Positions 1 through 8,607 are shown, numbered from the stretch's first letter. The stretch: DNA of 52,944 nt from Bacteroidales bacterium (GCA_017535325.1 JAFXUC010000044.1:1-52944); one strand, 5' to 3'. The notes: generated by a model not told the origin, from the sequence alone. Numbers and translations are program-made.

Positions 1-242
1 GGTGATTTGGTGATTTCCAAGCCTTTAAACAATTCTCTTGAATCGCATGAGCGGTCGTAATAAGCGTAAATCATCTTTGCCGCAACGGATTTTCCAAACC
101 GCCGCGGACGTGAAATACACATAAAACGGCTTTCCTTGTCAATTTTCCCGTTTAACACGTTGATTAAACCAGATTTATCAACAAAATTGCTATCTCTAAC
201 ACTCCTAAAATCCGAATTTCCGTAATCTAAAAATCTACTCAT
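1..242 (-). CDS. AAA-ATPase-like / PD-(D/E)XK family protein, N-terminal part (runs off window)
   Basis: Only the first 80 codons are inside the window; the gene continues past base 1. The start is the ATG at 242. The N-terminus contains the motif RPRRFGKS, a P-loop variant typical of the AAA-ATPase-like family (PF09820) that usually carries a C-terminal PD-(D/E)XK nuclease-like domain (PF08011). These proteins are very numerous in Bacteroidales genomes and their cellular role is not settled. A promoter (TTG at 294-296, -7 box 266-273, minus strand) precedes it, so it is its own transcription unit, separate from the regulator gene that ends at 297. The family call rests on the N-terminal motif; the C-terminal domain cannot be seen. 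Confidence 0.75.
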   Translation of the reverse strand, partial: MSRFLDYGNSDFRSVRDSNFVDKSGLINVLNGKIDKESRFMCISRPRRFGKSVAAKMIYAYYDRSCDSRELFKGLEITKS

Positions 243-265
243 GACGTTTCAATTTTGATTCTTCG

Positions 266-296
266 CAAAAATAGCAAAAATTTTCCGCTTTTACAA
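266..296 (-). promoter_or_regulatory. Promoter of the AAA-ATPase-like gene
   Basis: On the minus strand TATTTTTG (273-266) matches the Bacteroidota -7 consensus TAnnTTTG, and a TTG (296-294) lies 20 bp upstream. The start codon at 242 follows closely. The -33 element abuts the stop codon of the upstream gene. Confidence 0.6.
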
Positions 297-1892
297 TTAT
301 TTTTTCGCCCCGTTGATTCTTGATTTTGCGCTGTAATATGCGTTTTCGCCGAAAGACATTATTGGCATAATTTCTTCAATCGTTTTTCCCATATCTTCAA
401 GAACGAGGATTATTTTATAACGCGGTGTAAGTTTCTTGTAATCATTGTCCAACGTTTCAACAAAATCAGGTTTTAAAGTGCGGTAATACTCAATGAAATT
501 AACCATATCAGAAGTCGTCCAAGATATAATCGGTTGATTACTAACTAATTGATTGTAAAGACTTTCGCCTGAATTTTTAAGATTCTGATTTCTTTGCATT
601 TCATCTCTCAACTGTTTTTCTAATTGCAAAATACATTGAGATTGCTCATCATTTTCTTTCTGAATATGCTCAATTTCTTTTTCTTGCTTATATGCTAATT
701 CTTGTAATGAATTGGTTTTAAGTAAACTATTCTTTAATGTTTCTTGCAACTCATTGTATTTTCTAATTTTCAGTTTCGTTAAATTCCTTATTATTAGCAT
801 AATACAAACTAAACCAATTAACAAAAATAAATAAAGCCAATAATTTGTAACTTTGGTTTCAATTTTTGCTGATGTATAATATTCGAGTGGTAGAACTCTT
901 GTTTTTTCAACACGTTTTCCCATTGAATCTTGTTCGGCAATTATTTTTTCTTGTATTCTAAATGCCTCATTTATATTATTTTGCGTAAATTTACATTGGC
1001 AAAGTATTTTTAAAACTTCAATTCTATTTTCTGCCCAATCTGAATTTAAACACTCGTCGCATAAAGTTTCTGCTTGCGGAATATCATTATTCATCAAATA
1101 AACTTTTGCGAGATTTATTTTTGCTTGCTGATAATTAGGGTATAATTTCAATGCTTTTTCAAAATTATCTTTTGCAATATTCGGGGCTTTGTCCAAAGTT
1201 AATTCTCCTAACGAATTGTAAATAAAGGCTATATCCTTTGGTTTCATATATTTATCCAAAAGTAATGCAGCATGCAAAAAAATACTTGCACTATCGTTTT
1301 GCGATAAAGTTTGATATGCGATAGCCTTATTTAATGTTGCGTATGCAATTTGACGTTGGTTCTTTGATTTTTCTGCATAAAATAATTGTAATTCTGCACA
1401 CATTTTTACATTTTCATAATCACACATCAATAAATAAAAACTTATTTTGTCCCAATAAATTCGTGCTAAAAGATAATAATCAATAATTTCAGTAGCCAGT
1501 TCTTCTGATTTCGTTAAATAATATGCTGCGCTGTCATACATATCTTTGTATATACAATACGAACTTTTGTTTAGATAAAACTCCGACAAATAGGCTTTAT
1601 CGTTTTTATTTTCAAAATATCTTTCGGAAAAAGAATAGGACGAATCAATATTTACAATATAATTATAAACACCTGATAATCTGACGTATATAGTCTTATA
1701 TAAGGTGATTTCTTTTCCCTCTGCATTTGCCATATCAAGTGCGTTAAAAATACTTTCAGCAGAATCTCTTTGGTTGTTTCTAATTAAATAATCAACATTT
1801 TCTAATTTTCGATACAAATCAGACTTTTTTTTAAAACACGCCGTTAATGTAAAAAACAATATAAAAATTGCTATAATATTTAACTTTTTCAT
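297..1892 (-). CDS. Membrane-anchored TPR protein with C-terminal helix-turn-helix (regulator)
   Basis: 531 aa. The N-terminus is a lipoprotein-like signal (TLTACF, Cys near residue 19), followed by about 300 residues of tetratricopeptide-like helical repeats, a single transmembrane segment (about 355-370, YWLYLFLLIGLVCIMLI), a long coiled coil (about 385-440) and a C-terminal region of about 80 residues ending in a degenerate LuxR-like helix-turn-helix (LTPRYKIILVL, then YYSAKSRI). This is a common Bacteroidales architecture in which a periplasmic TPR domain is tied through the membrane to a cytoplasmic putative DNA-binding domain. The gene is divergent from the RiPP operon starting at 2145, and repeated GCAAG/CTTG dyads lie between them, so it is a plausible local regulator. 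DNA binding is inferred. Confidence 0.75.
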   Translation of the reverse strand: MKKLNIIAIFILFFTLTACFKKKSDLYRKLENVDYLIRNNQRDSAESIFNALDMANAEGKEITLYKTIYVRLSGVYNYIVNIDSSYSFSERYFENKNDKAYLSEFYLNKSSYCIYKDMYDSAAYYLTKSEELATEIIDYYLLARIYWDKISFYLLMCDYENVKMCAELQLFYAEKSKNQRQIAYATLNKAIAYQTLSQNDSASIFLHAALLLDKYMKPKDIAFIYNSLGELTLDKAPNIAKDNFEKALKLYPNYQQAKINLAKVYLMNNDIPQAETLCDECLNSDWAENRIEVLKILCQCKFTQNNINEAFRIQEKIIAEQDSMGKRVEKTRVLPLEYYTSAKIETKVTNYWLYLFLLIGLVCIMLIIRNLTKLKIRKYNELQETLKNSLLKTNSLQELAYKQEKEIEHIQKENDEQSQCILQLEKQLRDEMQRNQNLKNSGESLYNQLVSNQPIISWTTSDMVNFIEYYRTLKPDFVETLDNDYKKLTPRYKIILVLEDMGKTIEEIMPIMSFGENAYYSAKSRINGAKK

Positions 1893-1912
1893 AGTGTCAG
1901 TGATTTTGGTTG

Positions 1913-1920
1913 CAAAGATA
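1913..1920 (-). promoter_or_regulatory. -7 promoter element of the TPR regulator
   Basis: TATCTTTG on the minus strand (1920-1913) matches TAnnTTTG and lies 20 bp before the ATG at 1892. No TTG at ideal spacing is visible. Confidence 0.5.
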
Positions 1921-1963
1921 CAAAAAAATATTTAAATATAACATTATCAAATCTTTGCATTAT

Positions 1964-2087
1964 TGCAAGATTTTTCTTGCATCCGCGCAAGAAAACCGAA
2001 AAACCTTGCATTTTACAGTAACTAAAAATGCAAATGATTGATTTATTTGAATTTAAGTAAAATGTTTGCAAGGTAGGTCTTGACAAA
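1964..2087. promoter_or_regulatory. Cluster of three GCAAG/CTTG dyads (candidate operators)
   Basis: Dyad 1 is perfect: TGCAAGA (1964-1970), TTTT spacer, TCTTGCA (1975-1981). Dyad 2 pairs GCAAG (1987-1991) with CTTGC (2005-2009). Dyad 3 pairs TTTGCAAG (2065-2072) with CTTGACAAA (2079-2087) and overlaps the -33 TTG of the RiPP operon promoter. All lie in the divergent region between the TPR/HTH regulator and the RiPP operon. The repetition of one half-site suggests one regulator binding several times; which protein binds is inferred. Confidence 0.5.
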
Positions 2088-2110
2088 TGTTTTTTCCCAC
2101 TATAACTTTG
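2080..2110 (+). promoter_or_regulatory. Promoter of the RiPP operon
   Basis: TTG at 2080-2082 and TAACTTTG (TAnnTTTG) at 2103-2110 with 20 bp between them, the canonical Bacteroidota arrangement. The first start codon (2145) lies about 28 bp past the expected transcription start. The -33 element sits inside the right arm of an inverted repeat. Confidence 0.7.
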
Positions 2111-2144
2111 CAACCGAAAAATTTAATCAATAAAACGAACAAAA

Positions 2145-2294
2145 ATGAAACAAAAAATTTCAAAGTTCTTATTTATTATGATTTTTGTTTTGACGTGGAT
2201 TTATCCGCCGAATGGCAAATTTCCCGAACAAATAGGCAGCCCTGCTCCCGGACAACCGCCTATTATAGTGGTTTTCCCCGGTGGTGGCAAATAA
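2145..2294 (+). CDS. Small exported peptide, Pro/Gly-rich (49 aa), first gene of the RiPP operon
   Basis: Short ORF of 49 codons placed directly after a well-formed promoter. Residues 1-6 are basic (MKQKIS), residues 7-20 form a hydrophobic segment (KFLFIMIFVLTW) that can act as signal or membrane anchor, and the remainder is rich in proline and glycine (FPEQIGSPAPGQPPII, VVFPGGGK). I do not recognise the family. Position suggests an accessory peptide of the system, a leader ORF, or a second secreted product. A 167-bp gap separates it from the precursor gene; that gap contains only a short CGGCA/TGCCG hairpin (2337-2349) and no T-run, so read-through is likely. Coding status rests on the promoter, the sensible signal-like N-terminus and lack of a competing ORF. 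Confidence 0.5.
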   Translation: MKQKISKFLFIMIFVLTWIYPPNGKFPEQIGSPAPGQPPIIVVFPGGGK

Positions 2295-2461
2295 AAAGAA
2301 CAAAAGATTTTTTTCTCCGTTTTTTATAAAATTGAGCGGCAAAATGCCGAAAGCCGTAAAAAGTAGGTAGTTTAGGTATCTAAATTTAAAGTCAACCGGC
2401 AAGTTGTTAATCGCGAAAACAATGAGCCATAGTATTAAACAAATTTTAAAAATTAAAAGAA

Positions 2462-2650
2462 ATGAAACGTAATTTTAAAAAGGTTGAAGATTTCAAGAAT
2501 CTTCCCGTTGCAAAGGCAACAAACGAGTTTTCTGTGGATTTTGAAATTTTGGATTTTTCCGAAATTGAATCTATTATTGGAGGTAAACACAAAGATAAAG
2601 ACAAACACATAGAACACGGATGTCAGGGTTTGTTTTGTCGTTGTAGTTAA
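2462..2650 (+). CDS. Double-glycine leader RiPP precursor peptide, Cys-containing core
   Basis: 62 aa. Residues 1-41 look like a GG leader of the Bacteroidales natural-product precursor type (acidic and hydrophobic stretch DFEILDFSEIESIIGG ending at Gly40-Gly41). The predicted core, residues 42-62, begins KHKDKDKH and ends CQGLFCRCS, with cysteines at 54, 59 and 61, three histidines, and an otherwise charged N-half. The gene lies 68 bp before a radical SAM/SPASM enzyme and upstream of a C39-peptidase ABC exporter, the enzyme class that cuts after GG. The expected product is therefore a radical-SAM-modified (thioether or related) peptide released by the exporter. The GG site and Cys positions are seen in the sequence; the modification chemistry is inferred. 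It resembles but may not belong to TIGR04149. Confidence 0.75.
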   Translation: MKRNFKKVEDFKNLPVAKATNEFSVDFEILDFSEIESIIGGKHKDKDKHIEHGCQGLFCRCS

Positions 2651-2718
2651 TAATAAAAAAATTGAATGCAGTAATATGCAAGTATTCTGCATACAATTTC
2701 CTCAAAAATATTCTAAAA

Positions 2719-4059
2719 ATGGATTGGAATAAATTGCATATCATAAAAGATAACCGTTGCTGTGTCGCTTTTTATGCTCCTGCGATGTTATTGTTACCTT
2801 TAGATGAGAACAAGGCTGATATACTATTAACCTATCAGAAATATATGGTTAACAATTCTTCAACTGACACAATAAACAATTTTGTCAAGCAAATTGAATC
2901 ATTTATAAAGGCGAAAAATCTTTCTACCGATGAAGGTATTGTTGCATATAATCCTAAGAATATAACTAAAATAATGTTATGCGTATCTAATGATTGTAAT
3001 CTTCGTTGCAAATATTGTTATGCAGCAGGGGGAAGTTATATGCAAAAGCGTGGTTTGATGACATTAGAAACAGCAAAGCGTTTTATCGAGTTTTGTAATA
3101 ATCAATTCGAAAGCATAGACCGGATAATTTTTTTTGGTGGAGAACCATTCTTGAACATTGATGTAATAGAGTATATTTGTGAATCTTTTGATGAACAAAA
3201 CAAATTAAAACCAAAATTTGGTGCCGTTACTAATGGCACTATATGCAATGAGCGTGTACTCAATGTTGTCAACAAATATTTTAGTTATCTATCCATAAGC
3301 GTTGACGGCCCCAAAAACATACATGACATCAATAGGGTAGATATTAATGGGAATGGCAGTTTTGACCGTTCTAAAAAATTTATATCAGCAATTAGAAATA
3401 ATACTAAAGTAAACTTGGCTTGTGAAGCAACATTTACACAACAACATATTGAGAATGGATACACTCGAAGTAGTATAGCAAACTTTTTCTCTAAAGAAAT
3501 TGGATTACAGAGTAGTATTATAGATGATATGCATATAAATAAAAGTGAAGTATTGAACTATTGGAAAAATATTAATTATGAAAATTTGAAAACAGAAAAA
3601 CTTGATAACTTGACATCAGATTTTTGGAACTTATTTGAGTTATTCATCAACAATGAATGTAACCATAGATGTAGAATTGGGGCGGATATTCTAACTATTG
3701 CACATAATGGCGATATTTATCCTTGTCATCAACTAAATGGAAAAGAAAAATGCAAACTCGGTAACATTTTTGGAGATAATGTATTCAATTCAAATCATTA
3801 TGAAAAAAACTTTAACCTTTTGATGTCGGTGGATAAAAATGACAAATGCAATAATTGTTGGTGTAAAAACCTTTGTAGTCCTTGCACTATTTCACGTTTT
3901 TTTAATGAAAAATTGTCGGTAATAGAAAGCAATCCGCAAAAAGGCTATTGTACATTTATAAAACAATTTATAGAAACATTATTACCTATAATTGCTTTAC
4001 TTAGAAAAAATACTCATCTTTGGAACTTAGTCAAAAATAAAATGATAGCAAAATTATGA
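2719..4059 (+). CDS. Radical SAM/SPASM peptide maturase
   Basis: 446 aa from the ATG at 2719. A TTG-initiated extension to 2662 is possible but adds 19 residues without domain content. After about 90 N-terminal residues that could form a precursor-recognition region comes the 4Fe-4S motif CNLRCKYC (Cys 93, 97, 100), then the FFGGEPF motif of radical SAM barrels. The C-terminal SPASM region has CRIGADILTIAHNGDIYPC followed by CNNCWC, CSPC and a final Cys, ligands for auxiliary clusters. Such enzymes introduce thioether or other carbon crosslinks in RiPP precursors. Placement between a Cys-bearing GG precursor and a C39 exporter indicates that the precursor is its substrate. Its stop overlaps the next start (ATGA, 4056-4059), implying translational coupling. 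Confidence 0.88.
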   Translation: MDWNKLHIIKDNRCCVAFYAPAMLLLPLDENKADILLTYQKYMVNNSSTDTINNFVKQIESFIKAKNLSTDEGIVAYNPKNITKIMLCVSNDCNLRCKYCYAAGGSYMQKRGLMTLETAKRFIEFCNNQFESIDRIIFFGGEPFLNIDVIEYICESFDEQNKLKPKFGAVTNGTICNERVLNVVNKYFSYLSISVDGPKNIHDINRVDINGNGSFDRSKKFISAIRNNTKVNLACEATFTQQHIENGYTRSSIANFFSKEIGLQSSIIDDMHINKSEVLNYWKNINYENLKTEKLDNLTSDFWNLFELFINNECNHRCRIGADILTIAHNGDIYPCHQLNGKEKCKLGNIFGDNVFNSNHYEKNFNLLMSVDKNDKCNNCWCKNLCSPCTISRFFNEKLSVIESNPQKGYCTFIKQFIETLLPIIALLRKNTHLWNLVKNKMIAKL

Positions 4060-6368
4060 AAAAGCTTTTTACAACATTTATTTTAACGCTTTTTAGCGTT
4101 ATCGCTTTTGCCCAAAGCAAAATTTCGGGCGGCGTTTTTGACGAAAATTTTTCTCCAATCGCCTTTGCCAACATCGTATTGACGGCTGCGGATTCGTCAT
4201 TTGTCAGCGGCACAATTACTGACGAAAACGGAAAGTTTTCAATTGAAAAAAACGATAAAGCAAAATTTTTAACAGTTTCGTGTCTCGGTTACGAAACAAA
4301 AGTTTTAGGTGTCAATGAAAACTTAGAAAAAATAATTTTAAAAACTTCTAACACGGAACTTGATGAAATCACCGTTTCAGCCGGTCTGCCGAAAACAAGA
4401 ATCAAAGACGGCGCAATGGTTACAGACGTTCAAAATACGCTGCTTACAAAAGTAGGCTCAACGGAAAGAATGTTGGGCAAAATTCCGGGCGTTATTAAGA
4501 CAAATGACGGTTTTGAAGTTTTCGGTAAGGGTAAGCCCGAAATCTACATCAACGGCGTTAAAATGCGTGATAACAACGAGTTAGAAAGCATTTTGCCCGA
4601 AAACATCAAAAACGTGGAAGTAATCACGAATCCGGGTGCGCAGTACGATGCTGAGGTCAAAGCGGTTATCAGGATAACGACTTTGAAACCCGTCGGCGAA
4701 GGCTTCGGATTCAATTTGAAATCAGAGTATTTCCAAAGTCAAAACACGGATTTGTCAGAAGTCGTAAACCTGAATTACAGAAAAAACAAACTTGATATTT
4801 TTGCAAATTTACGTTACTCACTTTATAACGGTTTTGAAGACAATTGGGGCGAGATAATCAACAATTCTGACCACAGTTGGAACAACTATAACAATGCCGA
4901 TTATAATTACAAATACGATTATATTCCGCTTTCGGGCGGCTTTAATTATCAGGTTAACGACAAAAATTCTTTCGGCGCAAAATACACCGCGACACTTAAT
5001 TCGGTCAATGAAAGTGATTTTGTAAACAAACTTTCGGTTTTTAAAGATAACGCTTTTTACGACGAAGTTTCCGTCAGCGGCGAAACCGAACGCAAAAACG
5101 ATGTTAAAAACCTTTTGAACACGTATTATAACGGTCAAGTTGGCGGTTTTTCGATAAATTTTAACGCCGATTTTATGAAACAAACTTCCGATAAATTTAA
5201 TAATAATTTTGATTTGAGCGGCAATTACGAAGACCGCGAAATCAAATCCAAAAACTCCATAACAAACAGATTTTTAGCGCAAAAACTTGTTTTAGGGCAT
5301 GATGTTTTCGGCGGAGATTTTTCGTTCGGAACGGAAACCTCGTTTACCGACCGAAAAGACGATTATTTGAGTTTTGCGGAAGAATACGTGCCGACGGCAA
5401 AATCTCAGGACAAACAGCAAAACGTTGCGGGCTTTCTCGAATACGGATATTTAATCGCCCAAAAAGTGCAACTCAAAGCCGGTTTAAGATATGAACACAT
5501 TAATTTTGAGTATTTTAACGAAGGTGTAAAAGACGAAGACGCAAGCCGCAAATACGACGAGTTTTTCCCGTCGGCAAGCGTTGCAACGCAGTTAGGCGGT
5601 CTTCAAATGATGCTGTCGTATAACGAAAAAATCCGCCGTCCGACGTATTTTGAACTCAGAAATTCAGTAAATTATGTAAGTCGTTATCACAGAGAATATG
5701 GCGACCCGAAATTAAAACCTGCAATTATACGCGATGTTTCACTAATGACTTCGGCGGGATTTTTGCAACTCGGCGTGTCCTACACCAACACTTCAAATTA
5801 TATTGCTCTGTGGCAGACGGTAGAGCCGCAAAATCCTGAGGTTGAAAAAGTTATACCGATTAACATAAAGCATTTGCCGACATTGGGAGTTCAGTTTGCC
5901 GCCGCGCCTGAAATCGGAGTTTGGGAGCCGAATTTTGAAGTTATGGTTCAAAAACAATGGCTTGACGGTGTTTCAGAGGGCGTAGAAAAATCTTTTTCAA
6001 AACCGTTTTTTAAGGTAACGTTTGAAAATGCTTTTTCGTTTGATAACGGTTGGTATTTTGAGGCGGATTGTTATTACAATGGCAAAGGCAATTACGAATA
6101 TGTTTATTTGAGCCGTGATTATTTCAATTTTGAGTTTTATGTTGAAAAGTCGTTTTTGAAAGATGCGTTAAGCGTTGAAATCGGCGTGGCGGATATTTTT
6201 TACAAGATTCGTAACGACATCAGCATGACCACCGAAACGGGATATTTGGACATTCACAAAAAAAGCGACAGCCGTGAATTTTCTCTGACGGTAAAATACA
6301 AATTTAATTCCGCCAAATCAAAATACAAAGGCACAGGCGCAGGAAACGACGAAAAACAAAGAATGTAA
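4056..6368 (+). CDS. TonB-dependent receptor-type outer membrane barrel of the RiPP operon
   Basis: 770 aa. A signal peptide (ending FAQS near residue 20) is followed by a carboxypeptidase-regulatory-like domain (about 21-100, ISGGVFDENFSPIAFANI), a plug-like domain (about 110-215, with VEVITNPGAQYDAEVKAV) and a long C-terminal beta-barrel of the outer-membrane-beta-barrel-3 type. The protein should sit in the outer membrane and may take up, or export, a ligand with TonB energy. Starting within the radical SAM stop codon and ending one base before the exporter gene, it is part of the operon, which suggests it handles the mature peptide or a metal/peptide complex. Its role is inferred from gene order; similar barrels elsewhere have many substrates. 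Confidence 0.85.
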   Translation: MKKLFTTFILTLFSVIAFAQSKISGGVFDENFSPIAFANIVLTAADSSFVSGTITDENGKFSIEKNDKAKFLTVSCLGYETKVLGVNENLEKIILKTSNTELDEITVSAGLPKTRIKDGAMVTDVQNTLLTKVGSTERMLGKIPGVIKTNDGFEVFGKGKPEIYINGVKMRDNNELESILPENIKNVEVITNPGAQYDAEVKAVIRITTLKPVGEGFGFNLKSEYFQSQNTDLSEVVNLNYRKNKLDIFANLRYSLYNGFEDNWGEIINNSDHSWNNYNNADYNYKYDYIPLSGGFNYQVNDKNSFGAKYTATLNSVNESDFVNKLSVFKDNAFYDEVSVSGETERKNDVKNLLNTYYNGQVGGFSINFNADFMKQTSDKFNNNFDLSGNYEDREIKSKNSITNRFLAQKLVLGHDVFGGDFSFGTETSFTDRKDDYLSFAEEYVPTAKSQDKQQNVAGFLEYGYLIAQKVQLKAGLRYEHINFEYFNEGVKDEDASRKYDEFFPSASVATQLGGLQMMLSYNEKIRRPTYFELRNSVNYVSRYHREYGDPKLKPAIIRDVSLMTSAGFLQLGVSYTNTSNYIALWQTVEPQNPEVEKVIPINIKHLPTLGVQFAAAPEIGVWEPNFEVMVQKQWLDGVSEGVEKSFSKPFFKVTFENAFSFDNGWYFEADCYYNGKGNYEYVYLSRDYFNFEFYVEKSFLKDALSVEIGVADIFYKIRNDISMTTETGYLDIHKKSDSREFSLTVKYKFNSAKSKYKGTGAGNDEKQRM

Positions 6369-6369
6369 C

Positions 6370-8562
6370 ATGAAACTCGTACTCCAACACGATGCAATGC
6401 AGTGCGGAATAGCCTGTTTGTCAATGGTTTTTAGCCATTACAAACGGGATTATTCCATAGAATTTCTTGAACAATACGCACAAGCCGATGCCGAGGGCAT
6501 GAGCCTTTTGGGACTTGCGCAGGCGGCGGAAAAACTCGGACTTCACGCAGTTTGCGGTCGCAGCAACATCGCCACACTGAAATCCGCACCGCTGCCCGCA
6601 ATACTGCATTGGCGGCAAAATCATTACGTCGTGTTGGATAAAATTTCGCGCGGCGGCAAACGATTCAGAGTTTTCGACCCGGGAATAGGAATTGTAAATT
6701 ACTCGCGTGAGGAATTTCTTGACGGTTGGATTTCAACGAAAAACGGCGGTGAAGAAAAAGGCGTTGTAATGTTGCTTAGCCCTACACAAAAGTTTTATGA
6801 AAACACAACCGCCAACACTGAAAACAACGGCGAAAAACGCTCTTTTAAGTTTCTACTTAACTATTTAAAACAATACAAAAAACAATTCATTTTCATTTTT
6901 TTTGCCCTAACAATCGGCAGCCTGATACAGTTAGCATTGCCTTTCTTTATGCAGGCTGTCGTTGATAAAGGTATTAAAAATCAATCCGTTGACCTTATTT
7001 GGCTGATTCTTATCGGACAATTAGTCTTGACATTCAGCGCAACCGTCATCGACTTTATCCGTCAAAGAATTTTGCTGAAAATCAGCATGGAAATCAATAT
7101 TTCGCTCATCAGCGATTTTTTTATAAAACTCTTAAAACTGCCGATGAAGTTTTTTGACGTGAAACAGACGGGCGACATTTTGCAAAGGATTCACGACCAC
7201 GAAAGAGTGGAATATTTTTTAACAGGCAAAACACTTAACGCCTTTTTTTCGTTTTTGACTTTTTTGATTTTTTCGGGCGTTTTGTTTGTTTACAGCATCA
7301 AAATTTTTACGGTTTTTATCATCGGGTCAGTGCTTTACGGATTGTGGACGGTTGCTTTTTTAAAACGCCGTAAAGTCTTGGATTATATCACTTTTTCCAA
7401 ACAAGCCGAGGTCAACAACCGCACGTATCAGTTTGTAACTTCGGTTCAGGAGATAAAACTTCAAAACTGCAAACTCCGCCGTCGCAAAGAGTGGGAACAA
7501 TCAGAAAAAGAAGTTTTTGCAGTCAAAGCCAAAACATTGAGACTTCAACAGTTACAAGAAGCGGGCGGAGTGTTGGTCAATCAAGGCAAAAATATTGTTA
7601 TGACGGTGATTGCGGCGACATCTGTAATTTCGGGCGACATGACACTTGGAATGATGATGGCGGTTCAGTACATTTTAGGGCAGTTAAATTCGCCGGTGGA
7701 ACAGATTACAGAATTTTTCTATTCGGTTCAAGACGTTAAAATCAGCCTTGAACGTATCAACGAAATTCACGAAAAAACCGATGAAAATTTTTCGCGCCCA
7801 ATCAACGAAGTTTCAGGAAATTGTAACGGAATCGAATTTAAAAACGTAAATTTTAAATACAATATTCACCGTTTGAAAAACACTTTAACAGACATCAACG
7901 TACTTTTTGAGAGCGGCAAAGTTACGGCGATTGTCGGAGCCTCAGGCAGCGGCAAAACAACACTTATAAAACTTATGCTTGGATATTACGAGCCCACGGA
8001 AGGCGGAATTTTTATCGGCGAAGAAAACCTTAACAACCTGAATCTTGACCTTTGGCGCAGCAAATGCGGGGTTGTAATGCAGGAAGGTGTGATTTTTTCG
8101 GAAAGTATTGCCCATAACATCGCAGTCGGGGACGGCGAAATTGACTTTGAGCGTTTGAAGCAAGCCGCCGAAACCGCCTGCATTTTTGACTATGTGATGT
8201 CGTTGCCGCTAAAATTTGACACAAAAATCGGTGCTGACGGCATCGGCTTGTCGCAAGGTCAAAAACAGAGAATTTTGATTGCGCGTGCGGTTTACAAGAA
8301 TCCCGATTATATTTTTCTTGACGAGGCGACCAACGCTCTTGACGCTGAAAACGAGCGCAAAATCGTTGAAAATCTGTCAAAATTTTATCAAGACAAAACA
8401 GTGATTGTGGCGGCGCATCGTCTTAGCACGGTTAAAAATGCTGACAAGATAATTGTACTTTCCGACGGCAAAATCGCAGAAGTCGGCACTCACGAAACTC
8501 TTTCTGAAAAGCGTGGCATTTATTTCAATTTGGTTAAAAATCAGTTGGAATTAGGAGGATAA
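6370..8562 (+). CDS. C39 peptidase-containing ABC exporter (bacteriocin/RiPP type)
   Basis: 730 aa. Residues 1-125 are a C39 cysteine peptidase with Cys12 (MQCGIAC), His85 (NHYVVLD) and Asp103 (VFDPG) as the catalytic set. A six-helix transmembrane domain follows (about 165-440), then an ABC ATPase domain with Walker A GASGSGKTT (about residue 523), signature LSQGQKQR and Walker B IFLDEATNALD. Full-length for the family. These proteins cleave GG leaders on the cytoplasmic side and export the core across the inner membrane. The GG precursor at 2462-2650 is the obvious substrate. Only one base separates it from the barrel gene. No separate HlyD-type adaptor gene is found in this operon, which leaves the outer membrane route open. 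Confidence 0.93.
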   Translation: MKLVLQHDAMQCGIACLSMVFSHYKRDYSIEFLEQYAQADAEGMSLLGLAQAAEKLGLHAVCGRSNIATLKSAPLPAILHWRQNHYVVLDKISRGGKRFRVFDPGIGIVNYSREEFLDGWISTKNGGEEKGVVMLLSPTQKFYENTTANTENNGEKRSFKFLLNYLKQYKKQFIFIFFALTIGSLIQLALPFFMQAVVDKGIKNQSVDLIWLILIGQLVLTFSATVIDFIRQRILLKISMEINISLISDFFIKLLKLPMKFFDVKQTGDILQRIHDHERVEYFLTGKTLNAFFSFLTFLIFSGVLFVYSIKIFTVFIIGSVLYGLWTVAFLKRRKVLDYITFSKQAEVNNRTYQFVTSVQEIKLQNCKLRRRKEWEQSEKEVFAVKAKTLRLQQLQEAGGVLVNQGKNIVMTVIAATSVISGDMTLGMMMAVQYILGQLNSPVEQITEFFYSVQDVKISLERINEIHEKTDENFSRPINEVSGNCNGIEFKNVNFKYNIHRLKNTLTDINVLFESGKVTAIVGASGSGKTTLIKLMLGYYEPTEGGIFIGEENLNNLNLDLWRSKCGVVMQEGVIFSESIAHNIAVGDGEIDFERLKQAAETACIFDYVMSLPLKFDTKIGADGIGLSQGQKQRILIARAVYKNPDYIFLDEATNALDAENERKIVENLSKFYQDKTVIVAAHRLSTVKNADKIIVLSDGKIAEVGTHETLSEKRGIYFNLVKNQLELGG

Positions 8563-8607
8563 TCAATTTTTTGTAACAAATCCAAACTAATGTTGCAAAA
8601 AAATTAC

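Noticed and set aside
2087..2329. 80-codon ORF overlapping the RiPP leader region
   Set aside because: It spans the -7 box and is out of frame with the 49-aa peptide that has a better start and signal-like N-terminus.
4818..5183. 121-codon minus-strand ORF
   Set aside because: It lies wholly inside the well-supported TonB barrel gene, has low-complexity Ile/Val composition and no start signals.
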